From assembly GCA_052039575.1 (NCBI GenBank), contig JBQGEK010000161.1:1-21917 (forward strand): a stretch of 21,917 bases of DNA, in the 5' to 3' direction. The notes under the pieces were generated by a model. It was not told the DNA's origin, did no database searches, and saw only the letters and a program-made list of their open reading frames with translations. Position numbers and translations under genes: made by a program. Below are positions 1-6,934 of this stretch, in pieces (position 1 is the stretch's first letter; every line of letters begins with the position of its first letter). The stretch is from Patulibacter sp052039575. GTDB taxonomy: Bacteria; Actinomycetota; Thermoleophilia; Solirubrobacterales; Solirubrobacteraceae.

Positions 1-1971
1 CGCCGCCACAGGCCCCGCTCGTTCGACGACGTCGTGGGGCAGGAACACGTCGTGCGGACCCTCCGCAACGCCATCGATCAGGACAAGGTGCACCACGCCT
101 ACCTGTTCGTCGGCTCGCGCGGGACCGGCAAGACGTCGATGGCCAAGATCCTGGCCGCCTGCCTCAACTGCCAGGGCGATCCGAGCCTGGCGGAAGGCGA
201 GCGCCGTCCCGGACCGACGACCGGTCCCTGCGGACGCTGCGAGCCGTGTCGCTCGATCGCCGACGCGACGTCGATCGACGTGGTCGAGATGGACGCGGCG
301 TCGAACAACTCGGTCGACAACATCCGCGAGTTGATCGAGTCGGTCGCCTTCGCGCCGGTCGGCGGCCGCCACAAGGTCTACATCCTCGACGAGGCGCACA
401 TGCTCTCGTCGGCAGCGTGGAACGCGTTCCTCAAGACGCTCGAGGAACCGCCGCCGCGGACGATCTTCGTGCTGGCGACGACCGAGGCGAACAAGGTCCT
501 GCCGACCGTCGTCGACCGCTGCCACCGCTTCGACTTCCACCGCCCGACGCCCGAGCAGCTGTCGCGCGTGCTGCTGCGGGTCGCCGAGCGCGAGCAGTTC
601 ACCGTCGCGCCGGAGGCAATCTCGCTGGTCGCCCGGCATGCGACCGGCTCGTTCCGCGACGCGCTCGGCACGCTCGAGCAGCTCGTCACCTACGCGGGCG
701 CGAACATCACCACCGACGACGTGCTGTCGGTGCTTGGCGTGGCAGACGCGGAGCTGCTGTTCCGCGCGTTCGACGCGATGTCCCGCGGCGATGCCTCCGC
801 GGCGATCGGCGTGGCGGCCGAGCTGGCCGCGCAGGGCCGCGACCTGGTCGAGGTCACGCGCGACATCGAGAGTCACGCGCGCGCGCTGCTGCTGGTGCGG
901 ATGGTCGGTGCGCTGCCGGACGAGCTGAAGATCAGCCCCGACCGCGACACCCGGACCGTCGAGCAGGCCCAGCAGCTGCCGGGCGCCACGGTGATCCGGG
1001 TGCTCGACCTGGTCTCGACCGCGCTGGCCGCGGTCAAGGACGGGGCCGACCCCCGGACCCAGCTGGAGCTGCTGCTCGTCCGCGCCGCGCTTCCGCAGAT
1101 CGACCCGCAGGCGAAGGCCCTCTCGGCCCGGATCGCCCGGCTGGAGGACGCGATGAACGGCGGCGGCGTCCCCGCGCCGCACGTTCCGACGCCGGCCGCT
1201 CCCGCCGCCAGCGCTGCCCCGACGGCGCCTGCGGCTCCGGCACCGGCACCCGCCGGGTCGGCCGACGCGCCCGCGGCGCACGTTCCGACGCCCGCTCCGC
1301 CCACCGTGCCGGTGCCGGACCCGGTCCCGACGCCGCCGGTCCCCGCGCCCGAGCCGGCACCGACCCCGGATCCCGAGCCCGCTCCGGCTCCCGAGCCGAC
1401 GCCTGCGCCGACGCCCGCCCCGGAACCGACCCCGGCCCCGGAGCCGGCCCCCGAGCCCGCCCCGTCGAGCTTCGTCCCGACTCCGCCGCCGCTCGCGCCT
1501 GCGCCGCCGGTCGCGCCTGCGGACCCGCCGGCCGCGGCTCCCGCGGCGCCCGCTGCCGCTCCCGCGCCGACCAACGGCGCGGCGTTCGGCGTCAGCCCGT
1601 CCGACGTCGCCGAGCTGCTGCCGACGCTGGCCGACCAGATGCCGAGCAACGCGGTCAAGGCCGCGCTCGGCCAGGCCACGGTCGTCCAGGCGGCGGGCGG
1701 CGAGCTGGTGCTCGGCGTTCCGCAGGGCAAGGGCTCGTCGGCCCGACTGCTCAACCGCGACGACGCCCGCGCGGCGATCGCCGGAGCCCTCCACGAGGTG
1801 CTCGGCGTCCGCTTCGACGTCCGCGCCGAGGAACGCGACGGGCTCGAGGCTCCCGAGGAGCCGCTGCTGCCCGAAGCCGAAGTGATCCGCCGCGTCGTGC
1901 AGGAGTTCGAGGCCGAAGAGGTCTCGGAAGGCTCGACCACGACCACGACCCCGAACCCCGGAGACGCCTGA
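1..1971 (+). CDS. dnaX: DNA polymerase III subunit gamma/tau (5' end missing)
   Basis: Clamp-loader ATPase of the replicative polymerase. The reading frame is open from base 1 and begins RPRSFDDVVGQEHV, the usual DnaX/RFC N-terminus, so the start codon and only a few residues lie outside the window. Visible in order: Walker A GSRGTGKTS (about 117-143), a four-cysteine zinc module (C-N-C ... CGRCEPC, about 163-249), Walker B ILDEAHML, sensor 1 LATTEANK and the DRCHRF motif. After the collar domain comes a Pro/Ala/Glu-rich linker of about 134 codons (1168-1569), then a tau-like C-terminal domain. The TGA stop overlaps the ATG of the next gene by one base (TGATG), which suggests translational coupling. 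No A-rich slippery site for a gamma product is visible. The family call is certain. Confidence 0.97.
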   Translation, partial: RRHRPRSFDDVVGQEHVVRTLRNAIDQDKVHHAYLFVGSRGTGKTSMAKILAACLNCQGDPSLAEGERRPGPTTGPCGRCEPCRSIADATSIDVVEMDAASNNSVDNIRELIESVAFAPVGGRHKVYILDEAHMLSSAAWNAFLKTLEEPPPRTIFVLATTEANKVLPTVVDRCHRFDFHRPTPEQLSRVLLRVAEREQFTVAPEAISLVARHATGSFRDALGTLEQLVTYAGANITTDDVLSVLGVADAELLFRAFDAMSRGDASAAIGVAAELAAQGRDLVEVTRDIESHARALLLVRMVGALPDELKISPDRDTRTVEQAQQLPGATVIRVLDLVSTALAAVKDGADPRTQLELLLVRAALPQIDPQAKALSARIARLEDAMNGGGVPAPHVPTPAAPAASAAPTAPAAPAPAPAGSADAPAAHVPTPAPPTVPVPDPVPTPPVPAPEPAPTPDPEPAPAPEPTPAPTPAPEPTPAPEPAPEPAPSSFVPTPPPLAPAPPVAPADPPAAAPAAPAAAPAPTNGAAFGVSPSDVAELLPTLADQMPSNAVKAALGQATVVQAAGGELVLGVPQGKGSSARLLNRDDARAAIAGALHEVLGVRFDVRAEERDGLEAPEEPLLPEAEVIRRVVQEFEAEEVSEGSTTTTTPNPGDA

Positions 1972-2306
1972 TGCCGCAGCCCAACGTGCAGCAGATGATG
2001 AAGCAGGTCCAGAAGATGCAGCGCGACATGGCTGCTGCGCAGGAGAAGCTGAAGACCGAGGAAGTCGAGGTCACCGCGGGCGGCGGGATGGTCAAGGTCA
2101 CGATCACCGGCGCGCTCGAGATCCGCAGCGTCACGATCGCCCCCGAGGCGATCGATCCCGACGACGCGGAGCTGCTGCAGGACACCGTGACCGCCGCGGT
2201 CAACGAGGCGATCCGCGAGTCGCAGGCGCTGGCCGAGAAGCGGATGAGCGGCCTGACCGGGGGCATGGACCTCGGTTCGCTCGGCCTCGGCGGCATGGGC
2301 CTCTAG
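1971..2306 (+). CDS. YbaB/EbfC family nucleoid-associated protein
   Basis: Small DNA-binding protein of 111 residues, the normal family length of about 100-115. Members are dimers that bind DNA and are almost always encoded between dnaX and recR, as here. The N-terminus is a Met/Gln/Lys-rich helix (QQMMKQVQKMQRDM), followed by the family's central strands with VEVTAGGGMVKVTITG and a second helix (AAVNEAIRESQALAEKRM). The C-terminus is Gly/Leu/Met-rich, typical of the family. The start ATG overlaps the dnaX stop by one base and has no separate strong ribosome site, so coupled translation is likely. The function in recombination or nucleoid organisation comes from the family, not from this sequence. 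Confidence 0.95.
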   Translation: MPQPNVQQMMKQVQKMQRDMAAAQEKLKTEEVEVTAGGGMVKVTITGALEIRSVTIAPEAIDPDDAELLQDTVTAAVNEAIRESQALAEKRMSGLTGGMDLGSLGLGGMGL

Positions 2307-2336
2307 GACCCCAGCGCGACCCACCTGAGCGGCACG

Positions 2337-2957
2337 GTGCAACCGGCATCGATCGAACGGCTGGCGGCCGCCTTCGCGCGGCTGCCCGGGGTCGGCCCGC
2401 GCACCGCGCAGCGCCTGACCTACCACGTGCTGACGCGTCCCGAAGAGGAAGTCCGGACGCTCGCGCAGGCGCTGATCGAGGTCAAGGAGCTGATCGGCGA
2501 GTGCCAGACCTGCTTCAACCTCGCCGAGGGGCCGCAGTGCGTGATCTGCGCGGACCCGCGGCGCGACCCGGCGGTGCTCTGCGTCGTCGAGGGTCCGGCC
2601 GACATCCTGCCGATCGAGCGGACCCACGAGTACCGCGGGCGCTACCACGTGCTCGGTGGTGCGCTCTCTCCGGTCGACGGGATCGGCCCCGGCGACCTGC
2701 ACCTCGAGGAGCTCTACCGCCGGGTGGCCGACGGCGACGCGGACCTGCACGGAGCCAAGGTCCAGGAGGTTGTCGTCGCGACCAATCCGACCACCGCCGG
2801 CGAGGCGACCGCGCTGCAGATCGGCGCGGACCTGAGTCGGCGCGCGCCCGACGTCGTGGTCAGCCGCCTGGCGTCCGGCCTGCCGGTCGGCGCCGACCTG
2901 GAGCACGCCGACGAGGTCACCCTCGGCCGCGCGTTCGCTGGGCGCCGCGCGATCTGA
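2337..2957 (+). CDS. recR: Recombination mediator protein RecR
   Basis: RecFOR-pathway protein that helps load RecA on gapped DNA. At 206 residues it is the usual RecR length. Visible domains: N-terminal helix-hairpin-helix (LPGVGPRTAQRL, residues 16-27), a C4 zinc finger with Cys56, Cys59, Cys68 and Cys71, and a Toprim domain starting at about residue 78 with the acidic VVEGPADI motif and HVLGGALSP. The C-terminal RLASGLPVGADLEHADE block is characteristic of RecR. The GTG start at 2337 places the protein at MQPASIERL, matching family N-termini. It lies 30 bases after ybaB in the conserved dnaX-ybaB-recR order. Confidence 0.97.
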   Translation: MQPASIERLAAAFARLPGVGPRTAQRLTYHVLTRPEEEVRTLAQALIEVKELIGECQTCFNLAEGPQCVICADPRRDPAVLCVVEGPADILPIERTHEYRGRYHVLGGALSPVDGIGPGDLHLEELYRRVADGDADLHGAKVQEVVVATNPTTAGEATALQIGADLSRRAPDVVVSRLASGLPVGADLEHADEVTLGRAFAGRRAI

Positions 2958-3021
2958 CGGACTCGCCCGAGGCATCGTCCGTGCTGCAAGACGCTCGCCG
3001 TCATCGGCGTGCCGTGATGCG

Positions 3022-3038
3022 TAGAGTCCTGCGGGCGT
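3022..3038 (+). promoter_or_regulatory. Candidate lysC promoter (-10 TAGAGT) giving a near-leaderless transcript
   Basis: TAGAGT at 3022-3027 fits the actinobacterial TANNNT -10 pattern. Initiation about seven bases downstream (around 3034) would leave only about five bases before the ATG at 3039, which fits the absence of a Shine-Dalgarno sequence there. No good -35 hexamer is visible. Inference from pattern only. Confidence 0.4.
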
Positions 3039-4361
3039 ATGCGACCTGCTGACGGAACGGAAACAGGAGCCCCCAACGACACCGTCGTGATGAAGTTCGG
3101 CGGCACGTCGGTCGCGGACGCCGAGCGGATCAAGCGCGCCGCCGCGCGGATCGTCAAGAAGCGCGAGGCTGGTCAGCGGGTCGTGGTCGTGCTCTCCGCC
3201 CGCGGCAAGGAGACCGACCGGCTGATCGCCGACGCGTTCGAGATCTCCGACCGCCCCGACGCGCGCGAGATGGACATGCTGCTGTCGACCGGCGAGCGGG
3301 TCTCCTGCGCGCTGGCGGCAATGGCGATCCACGACCTCGGCCACGAGGCGATCTCGCTGACCGGGTCGCAGGCCGGCATCGTCACCGATACCTCGCACAC
3401 CCGCGCCCGGATCCTCGACGTCCGCGCCGACCGGATCGTCGAGGCGCTCGACCAGGGCCTGATCGTGCTGGTCGCCGGGTTCCAGGGCGTGTCGACCGCC
3501 AAGGACGTGACCACGCTCGGTCGCGGCGGCTCGGACACCACGGCGGTCGCGCTCGCGGCCGCGGTCGGCGCCGACTCGTGCGAGATCTACACCGACGTTC
3601 CCGGCGTCTTCAACGCCGACCCGCGGATCGAGCCGCAGGCCCGCAAGATCGACGTCGTGTCGTTCGAGGAGATGCTGGAGATGTCCGCGTCCGGTGCGGG
3701 CGTCCTGCAGCTGCGCAGCGTCGAGTACGCCCGGACCCACGGCGTCCGGATCCACTGCCGTTCGAGCTTCGAGGATACGCCCGGCACCTGGGTCGTGTCG
3801 GAGGCCGAGGTCGCCGCCCACCACAAGGAGCAGAACGTGGAGCACCCCCTGATCACCGCCGTCACCCACTCGACGGTCGAGGCCCGGATCACGCTGCAGG
3901 GCGTGCCCGACAGCCCCGGCGCCGCCGGCACGATCACGTCGGCGCTGGCCGCGGCCGAGATCAACGTCGACATGATCATCCAGAACGAGCCGTCGACCGA
4001 CGACGGCCGCGCGAACATGTCGTTCACCGTTCCGCGTGAGGATCTGCGCGGGGCGCAGGAAGCGCTGGAGTCGGTCGTCGCCGAACTCGGGATCTCGCAG
4101 ATCGGCACCGAGCCGGAGATGGGCAAGGTCTCGATCGTCGGCGCCGGCATGAAGACCCATCCCGGCGTCGCCGCGAAGGTCTTCACGGTGCTCGGCGACG
4201 AGGGGATCAACATCCAGATGATCGCCACCTCGCCGATCAAGATCAGCTGCGTGGTGCCGGGAGACCAGGTACCGACGGCGGTCCAGGCGCTGCACGCCGC
4301 GTTCAACCTCTCGGGCGACGACACGATCCGCCCCGAGCAGCCGTTCGGCGAGTTCGCGTAG
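3039..4361 (+). CDS. lysC: Aspartate kinase
   Basis: Phosphorylates aspartate, the first step toward lysine, threonine, methionine and diaminopimelate. The kinase domain shows KFGGTSV (residues 19-25), LSTGERVSCALAA, the TLGRGGSDTTAVALAAA substrate loop and TDVPGVFNADPRI. Two C-terminal ACT domains follow (around VPDSPGAAGTITSALA and GAGMKTHPGVAAKVF), the usual site of feedback inhibition. It is 440 residues from ATG 3039. A start at GTG 3087 or ATG 3090 would give 423-424 residues, closer to family length, but would cut into the first strand (VVMKFGG), so 3039 is preferred. AGGAG at 3065-3069 is too far from 3087 to decide. An internal start for a beta subunit is listed separately. It heads a probable lysC-SUKH-asd-def cluster. 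Confidence 0.95.
   Translation: MRPADGTETGAPNDTVVMKFGGTSVADAERIKRAAARIVKKREAGQRVVVVLSARGKETDRLIADAFEISDRPDAREMDMLLSTGERVSCALAAMAIHDLGHEAISLTGSQAGIVTDTSHTRARILDVRADRIVEALDQGLIVLVAGFQGVSTAKDVTTLGRGGSDTTAVALAAAVGADSCEIYTDVPGVFNADPRIEPQARKIDVVSFEEMLEMSASGAGVLQLRSVEYARTHGVRIHCRSSFEDTPGTWVVSEAEVAAHHKEQNVEHPLITAVTHSTVEARITLQGVPDSPGAAGTITSALAAAEINVDMIIQNEPSTDDGRANMSFTVPREDLRGAQEALESVVAELGISQIGTEPEMGKVSIVGAGMKTHPGVAAKVFTVLGDEGINIQMIATSPIKISCVVPGDQVPTAVQALHAAFNLSGDDTIRPEQPFGEFA
3825..4361 (+). CDS. Probable in-frame internal start for the aspartokinase beta (regulatory) subunit
   Basis: Inside lysC, a near-perfect Shine-Dalgarno AAGGAG (3825-3830) sits six bases before an in-frame GTG (3837-3839). Translation from there gives 174 residues beginning M-EHPLITAVTHSTVEARIT and covering both ACT domains. 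In Corynebacterium glutamicum and Bacillus the alpha2beta2 aspartokinases make exactly such a beta subunit from an internal start. The Corynebacterium one begins at about residue 250 and is about 172 residues long; here the internal start is residue 267 of the long form. The ribosome site is seen directly. Production of the subunit is inferred from the family. The stretch shares its frame and stop with lysC. Confidence 0.65.
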   Translation, partial: KEQNVEHPLITAVTHSTVEARITLQGVPDSPGAAGTITSALAAAEINVDMIIQNEPSTDDGRANMSFTVPREDLRGAQEALESVVAELGISQIGTEPEMGKVSIVGAGMKTHPGVAAKVFTVLGDEGINIQMIATSPIKISCVVPGDQVPTAVQALHAAFNLSGDDTIRPEQPFGEFA

Positions 4362-4382
4362 AGCGGGCTCGCGCTCGCGCCC

Positions 4383-5105
4383 GTGGAGATCGACCTCAGC
4401 CCCGAGGAGTCGGAGCGACTCGACACGCTGCTGCGCGTGGTCGAGGAGCTCGACCCCGACGCGGAGCTGCCCGGCGGCGAGAGCCCCGAGACCCTGGAAG
4501 CGGTCGAGCGCAAGCTCGGCCGGCCGATCCCCGCGCAGCTGCGCGAGTGGTCGCGGACGGTCGGTGGCGGTGCGTCGCTGGTCGGCGGGAACCTGCGCAC
4601 CTACCCGCCGATCAAGGCGCCGCGGGTCCCCGGTCCGTACCTGGCGACCGCGCGGGGCGCGCTGCGCTCGCGGGAGTGGTTCGTCCCCGAGGAGGTCGTG
4701 CCGTTCGGCGCCGACAGCGGCGGCGACGTCTTCGGGATCTGGTCGCCGGTCGGCGGCGGCGCGCGGCCGCTGGTCGTGCTGATCGGCGCGGGGGACGGGG
4801 CCGAGGACGTGCCGTCGTGCGCGATCGTCGGCGAGGACCTCTACGCGTTCCTCTCGGGCTGGCTGGCCCACTACGTCTACGCCGAGCACGAGGACCAGGC
4901 GGAGGAGATCCAGGACCTGCTCGGGCTGCCACTCGACCTGCAGGGGATCCCCGACGAGATCGCCCGCAGCGTCGGTCAGCACCTGCAGGCATGCCTGCGC
5001 TGGGCCAGCCCGTCGCTGCCGGACCTGCAGTACGACCCCGACAAGGGCTGGCCGCTCAGCGTCGAGGACGTCCGAGCGGTCGCCGAGGCCCCGCCGGACT
5101 GGTAG
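4383..5105 (+). CDS. SMI1/KNR4-like (SUKH superfamily) domain protein
   Basis: A 240-residue cytoplasmic protein with no signal peptide or membrane segment, rich in Asp/Glu. The SUKH signature is visible as an N-terminal helix (PETLEAVERKLGRPIPAQLR, residues 35-54) followed by an R-x-x-GGG turn. After it come the strands with VVPFGADSGGDVFGIW (residues 105-120) and a helix near YAFLSGWLAHYV. SUKH proteins are best known as immunity proteins against polymorphic toxins, but many are stand-alone housekeeping or regulatory members. Nothing here looks like a toxin. The GTG start lies 21 bases after lysC, so cotranscription is likely. The last 70 residues (DLLGLPLDLQGIPDEIARSV onward) are not recognised. 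Function unknown; the domain call is fairly confident. Confidence 0.65.
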   Translation: MEIDLSPEESERLDTLLRVVEELDPDAELPGGESPETLEAVERKLGRPIPAQLREWSRTVGGGASLVGGNLRTYPPIKAPRVPGPYLATARGALRSREWFVPEEVVPFGADSGGDVFGIWSPVGGGARPLVVLIGAGDGAEDVPSCAIVGEDLYAFLSGWLAHYVYAEHEDQAEEIQDLLGLPLDLQGIPDEIARSVGQHLQACLRWASPSLPDLQYDPDKGWPLSVEDVRAVAEAPPDW

Positions 5106-5140
5106 CACCGCTGCGACCCGGACCGCGCATCCGCCCGACC

Positions 5141-5201
5141 GGCGCAAGCGGGAGAGGTTGATCGGGCCACGCCCTAGAAAGGTCTCCCGCTGGGGAGCGC
5201 C
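5141..5201 (+). other. Strong imperfect stem-loop element upstream of asd
   Basis: Nested inverted repeats: GGCGC (5141-5145) with GCGCC (5197-5201); AGCGGGAGA (5147-5155) with TCTCCCGCT (5183-5191), nine perfect pairs; and an inner GGGC (5164-5167) with GCCC (5171-5174). A symmetric internal loop, GGTTGATC opposite TAGAAAGG, separates the upper and lower stems. It lies between the SUKH gene and asd. It may be a terminator for lysC-SUKH, a structured RNA, or a DNA site. It matches no riboswitch class I can name. No T-tract follows. Confidence 0.5.
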
Positions 5202-5231
5202 ACGCCGCCGCCGACGTCGCGCCGTTCCTCG

Positions 5232-5246
5232 TACCCTGTGGGCATG
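5232..5246 (+). promoter_or_regulatory. Leaderless-type asd promoter (-10 TACCCT)
   Basis: TACCCT at 5232-5237 fits TANNNT and sits exactly at -12 to -7 relative to the ATG at 5244, the spacing of leaderless actinobacterial genes. There is no Shine-Dalgarno before this ATG. A GTG at 5238 is an alternative start but would overlap the promoter spacing. Pattern-based inference. Confidence 0.5.
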
Positions 5247-6353
5247 AGCAACGACGGGTACCGCATTGCCGTTGTCGGCGCCACCGGACAGGTCGGCAGC
5301 GTCCTGCTGGACGAGCTGGGCGTCCCGGACGACGGCAAGCGCACGCCCACGGCGGTCGGTCGCGCCGCCGACGGCCAGCAGCCCGCCGGTGCGACCCTGC
5401 CCGTCCGCGAGATCGTGCCGTTCGGGTCCGAGCGCTCCGCCGGCAGCACGCTGCGCGGGATGACGGTCCAGGGACTGAGCGACGAGACGATCCAGGGCTT
5501 CGACATCGCCGTCTTCTCGGCCGGTGGATCGGTCAGCCGCGAGTGGGCGCCGAAGTTCGCCAAGGCCGGCGCGGTCGTCGTCGACAACAGCTCCGCCTGG
5601 CGGATGAACGACGACGTCCCGCTGGTCGTCAGCGAGGTCAATCCCGAAGCGCTCGACGACCACAAGGGGATCGTCGCCAACCCCAACTGCTCGACGATGC
5701 AGCTGATGGTCGCCCTGCGCCCGCTGCAGCAGGAAGCCGGGATCGAGCGGCTGATCGTGTCGACCTTCCAGGCGGTCTCCGGCACCGGCAAGGGCGCGGT
5801 CGAGGAGCTGCTCGAGGAGTCCCGCGCGGTGCTCGACGGCGCGGACGTGCCGGCGGCCCGCTCGTACGCGCACCAGATCGCGTTCAACGTGCTGCCGCAC
5901 GCCGGCAGCTTCGTCGACGACCACACCGACGAGGAGCACAAGCTGATCAACGAGACGCGCAAGATCCTCGGCGATCCGACGATCCGGATCTCGGCCACCT
6001 GCACCCGCGTGCCGGTGATCAACGGCCACAGCGAGACGGCCAACGTCGAGACCCGCGAGCCGCTGAGCCCCGAGCGGGCACGCGAGCTGCTCGAAGCGGC
6101 ACCCGGCGTCGAGGTCCGCGACGACCCGCAAGCCGCGCTGTACCCGCTGGCGATCGACGCCGACGGTCGCTCCGACGTGTTGGTCGGCCGGATCCGCCGC
6201 GACCGCGGAAACGACCGGGCGCTCGACCTGTTCGTGGTCGGCGACAACTTGCGCAAGGGCGCGGCGACGAACACGATCCAGCTGGCCGTGGTGCTCCACG
6301 AGCGCGGGCTGGTCCGCTCGACCGCCGCCGCCGACGTACCGGTGCTGGGGTAG
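5244..6353 (+). CDS. asd: Aspartate-semialdehyde dehydrogenase
   Basis: NADP-dependent reduction of aspartyl phosphate to aspartate semialdehyde, the second step after LysC. At 369 residues it is slightly longer than typical family members (about 335-350). Visible: the Rossmann motif VGATGQVG (residues 11-18), SERSAGSTL, FSAGGSVSREWAPKFAKAG, VDNSSAWRM, the catalytic cysteine in NPNCSTMQL (Cys149), the substrate loop FQAVSGTGKGAVEEL and RVPVINGHS with the conserved histidine. About 20 extra residues (roughly 29-50, DDGKRTPTAVGRAADGQQ) sit between the first helix and the ERSAG strand and account for the extra length. ATG 5244 was chosen because MSNDGYRIAVVGATG fits family starts and matches a leaderless promoter. 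Confidence 0.95.
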   Translation: MSNDGYRIAVVGATGQVGSVLLDELGVPDDGKRTPTAVGRAADGQQPAGATLPVREIVPFGSERSAGSTLRGMTVQGLSDETIQGFDIAVFSAGGSVSREWAPKFAKAGAVVVDNSSAWRMNDDVPLVVSEVNPEALDDHKGIVANPNCSTMQLMVALRPLQQEAGIERLIVSTFQAVSGTGKGAVEELLEESRAVLDGADVPAARSYAHQIAFNVLPHAGSFVDDHTDEEHKLINETRKILGDPTIRISATCTRVPVINGHSETANVETREPLSPERARELLEAAPGVEVRDDPQAALYPLAIDADGRSDVLVGRIRRDRGNDRALDLFVVGDNLRKGAATNTIQLAVVLHERGLVRSTAAADVPVLG

Positions 6354-6357
6354 CGAG

Positions 6358-6924
6358 ATGGCGCGCGAGTTCGAACTGACCGACGCGATGGCGCAGCGGC
6401 GCGACGCCGCGCTGCAGCAGATCCGCCAGTGGGGCGATCCGTCGCTGAAGGCCGTCGCGCGGCCGGTCGACGTGGTCGACGACGACCTGCTCGGCGAGGC
6501 CCGCCGGCTGATCACGATCATGGACGCGGCGCTCGGGTCCGGCCTGGCCGCGACCCAGGTCGGGATCCTGCGGCGCTACTTCGTCTACCGCGAGGGCGAC
6601 GAGGAGCTCGGATCGGCCACGGCGCTGATCAACCCGGTCGTCGAGTGGGCGTCGGACGAGACCGACGTCCAGACCGAGGGCTGCCTGTCGCTCCAGGGCG
6701 TGGCGGTCGACGTCGAGCGTCCGACGCGGGTGCGCGTCAGCGGGATGGACCTCAGTGGCCACGCGGTGACGATCGAGGCGGCCGGCGGGCTGGCCCGCCG
6801 GCTGCAGCACGAGATCGACCATCTGGACGGGATCCTGATGCTCGACCGTTGCCCGAAGGATCAGCGCAAGGCGGCGGTCCGCGCCCTCCGCGAGGGCGAG
6901 ATCATGGAGCCCGCCATCGACTGA
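6358..6924 (+). CDS. def: Peptide deformylase
   Basis: Metal-dependent removal of the N-formyl group from new proteins. All three family motifs are intact: GSGLAATQ (residues 60-67), EGCLS (107-111, metal ligand Cys109) and QHEIDH (150-155, ligands His151 and His155, catalytic Glu152). At 188 residues it carries about 20 more N-terminal residues than the Escherichia coli enzyme; ATG 6388 would shorten this by ten. The ATG lies four bases after the asd stop, so it is probably cotranscribed with asd. The 3' end converges on the next gene with six bases between stop codons. Confidence 0.96.
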   Translation: MAREFELTDAMAQRRDAALQQIRQWGDPSLKAVARPVDVVDDDLLGEARRLITIMDAALGSGLAATQVGILRRYFVYREGDEELGSATALINPVVEWASDETDVQTEGCLSLQGVAVDVERPTRVRVSGMDLSGHAVTIEAAGGLARRLQHEIDHLDGILMLDRCPKDQRKAAVRALREGEIMEPAID

Positions 6925-6934
6925 GGTGCCTCAG
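6921..6934. terminator. Short palindrome shared by two convergent stop codons
   Basis: CTGAGG (6921-6926), TG, CCTCAG (6929-6934) form six-base arms around the six-base gap between def and the minus-strand oxidoreductase. The arms include both stop codons (TGA of def and TCA, read as TGA, of the other gene). It may act as a weak bidirectional terminator. There is no T-tract and the loop is very short, so the role is uncertain. Confidence 0.3.

Noticed and set aside
246..1970. Plus-strand open frame joined to the YbaB frame through dnaX
   Set aside because: Arg-rich out-of-frame reading of dnaX; only the part from 1971 is a real protein.
1..1971. Programmed frameshift making a gamma form of DnaX
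   Set aside because: No A-rich or other recognisable slippery heptamer was seen in this GC-rich gene.
5141..5201. Lysine riboswitch for asd
   Set aside because: Far too short (about 60 bases against about 180) and without the five-helix core. Kept only as an unassigned structured element.
873..6521. Very long minus-strand open frame (about 1880 codons)
   Set aside because: It runs antisense to dnaX, recR, lysC and asd, which have clear family motifs. Its translation is Arg/Asp/Leu-rich with no domain. It is an artefact of high GC.
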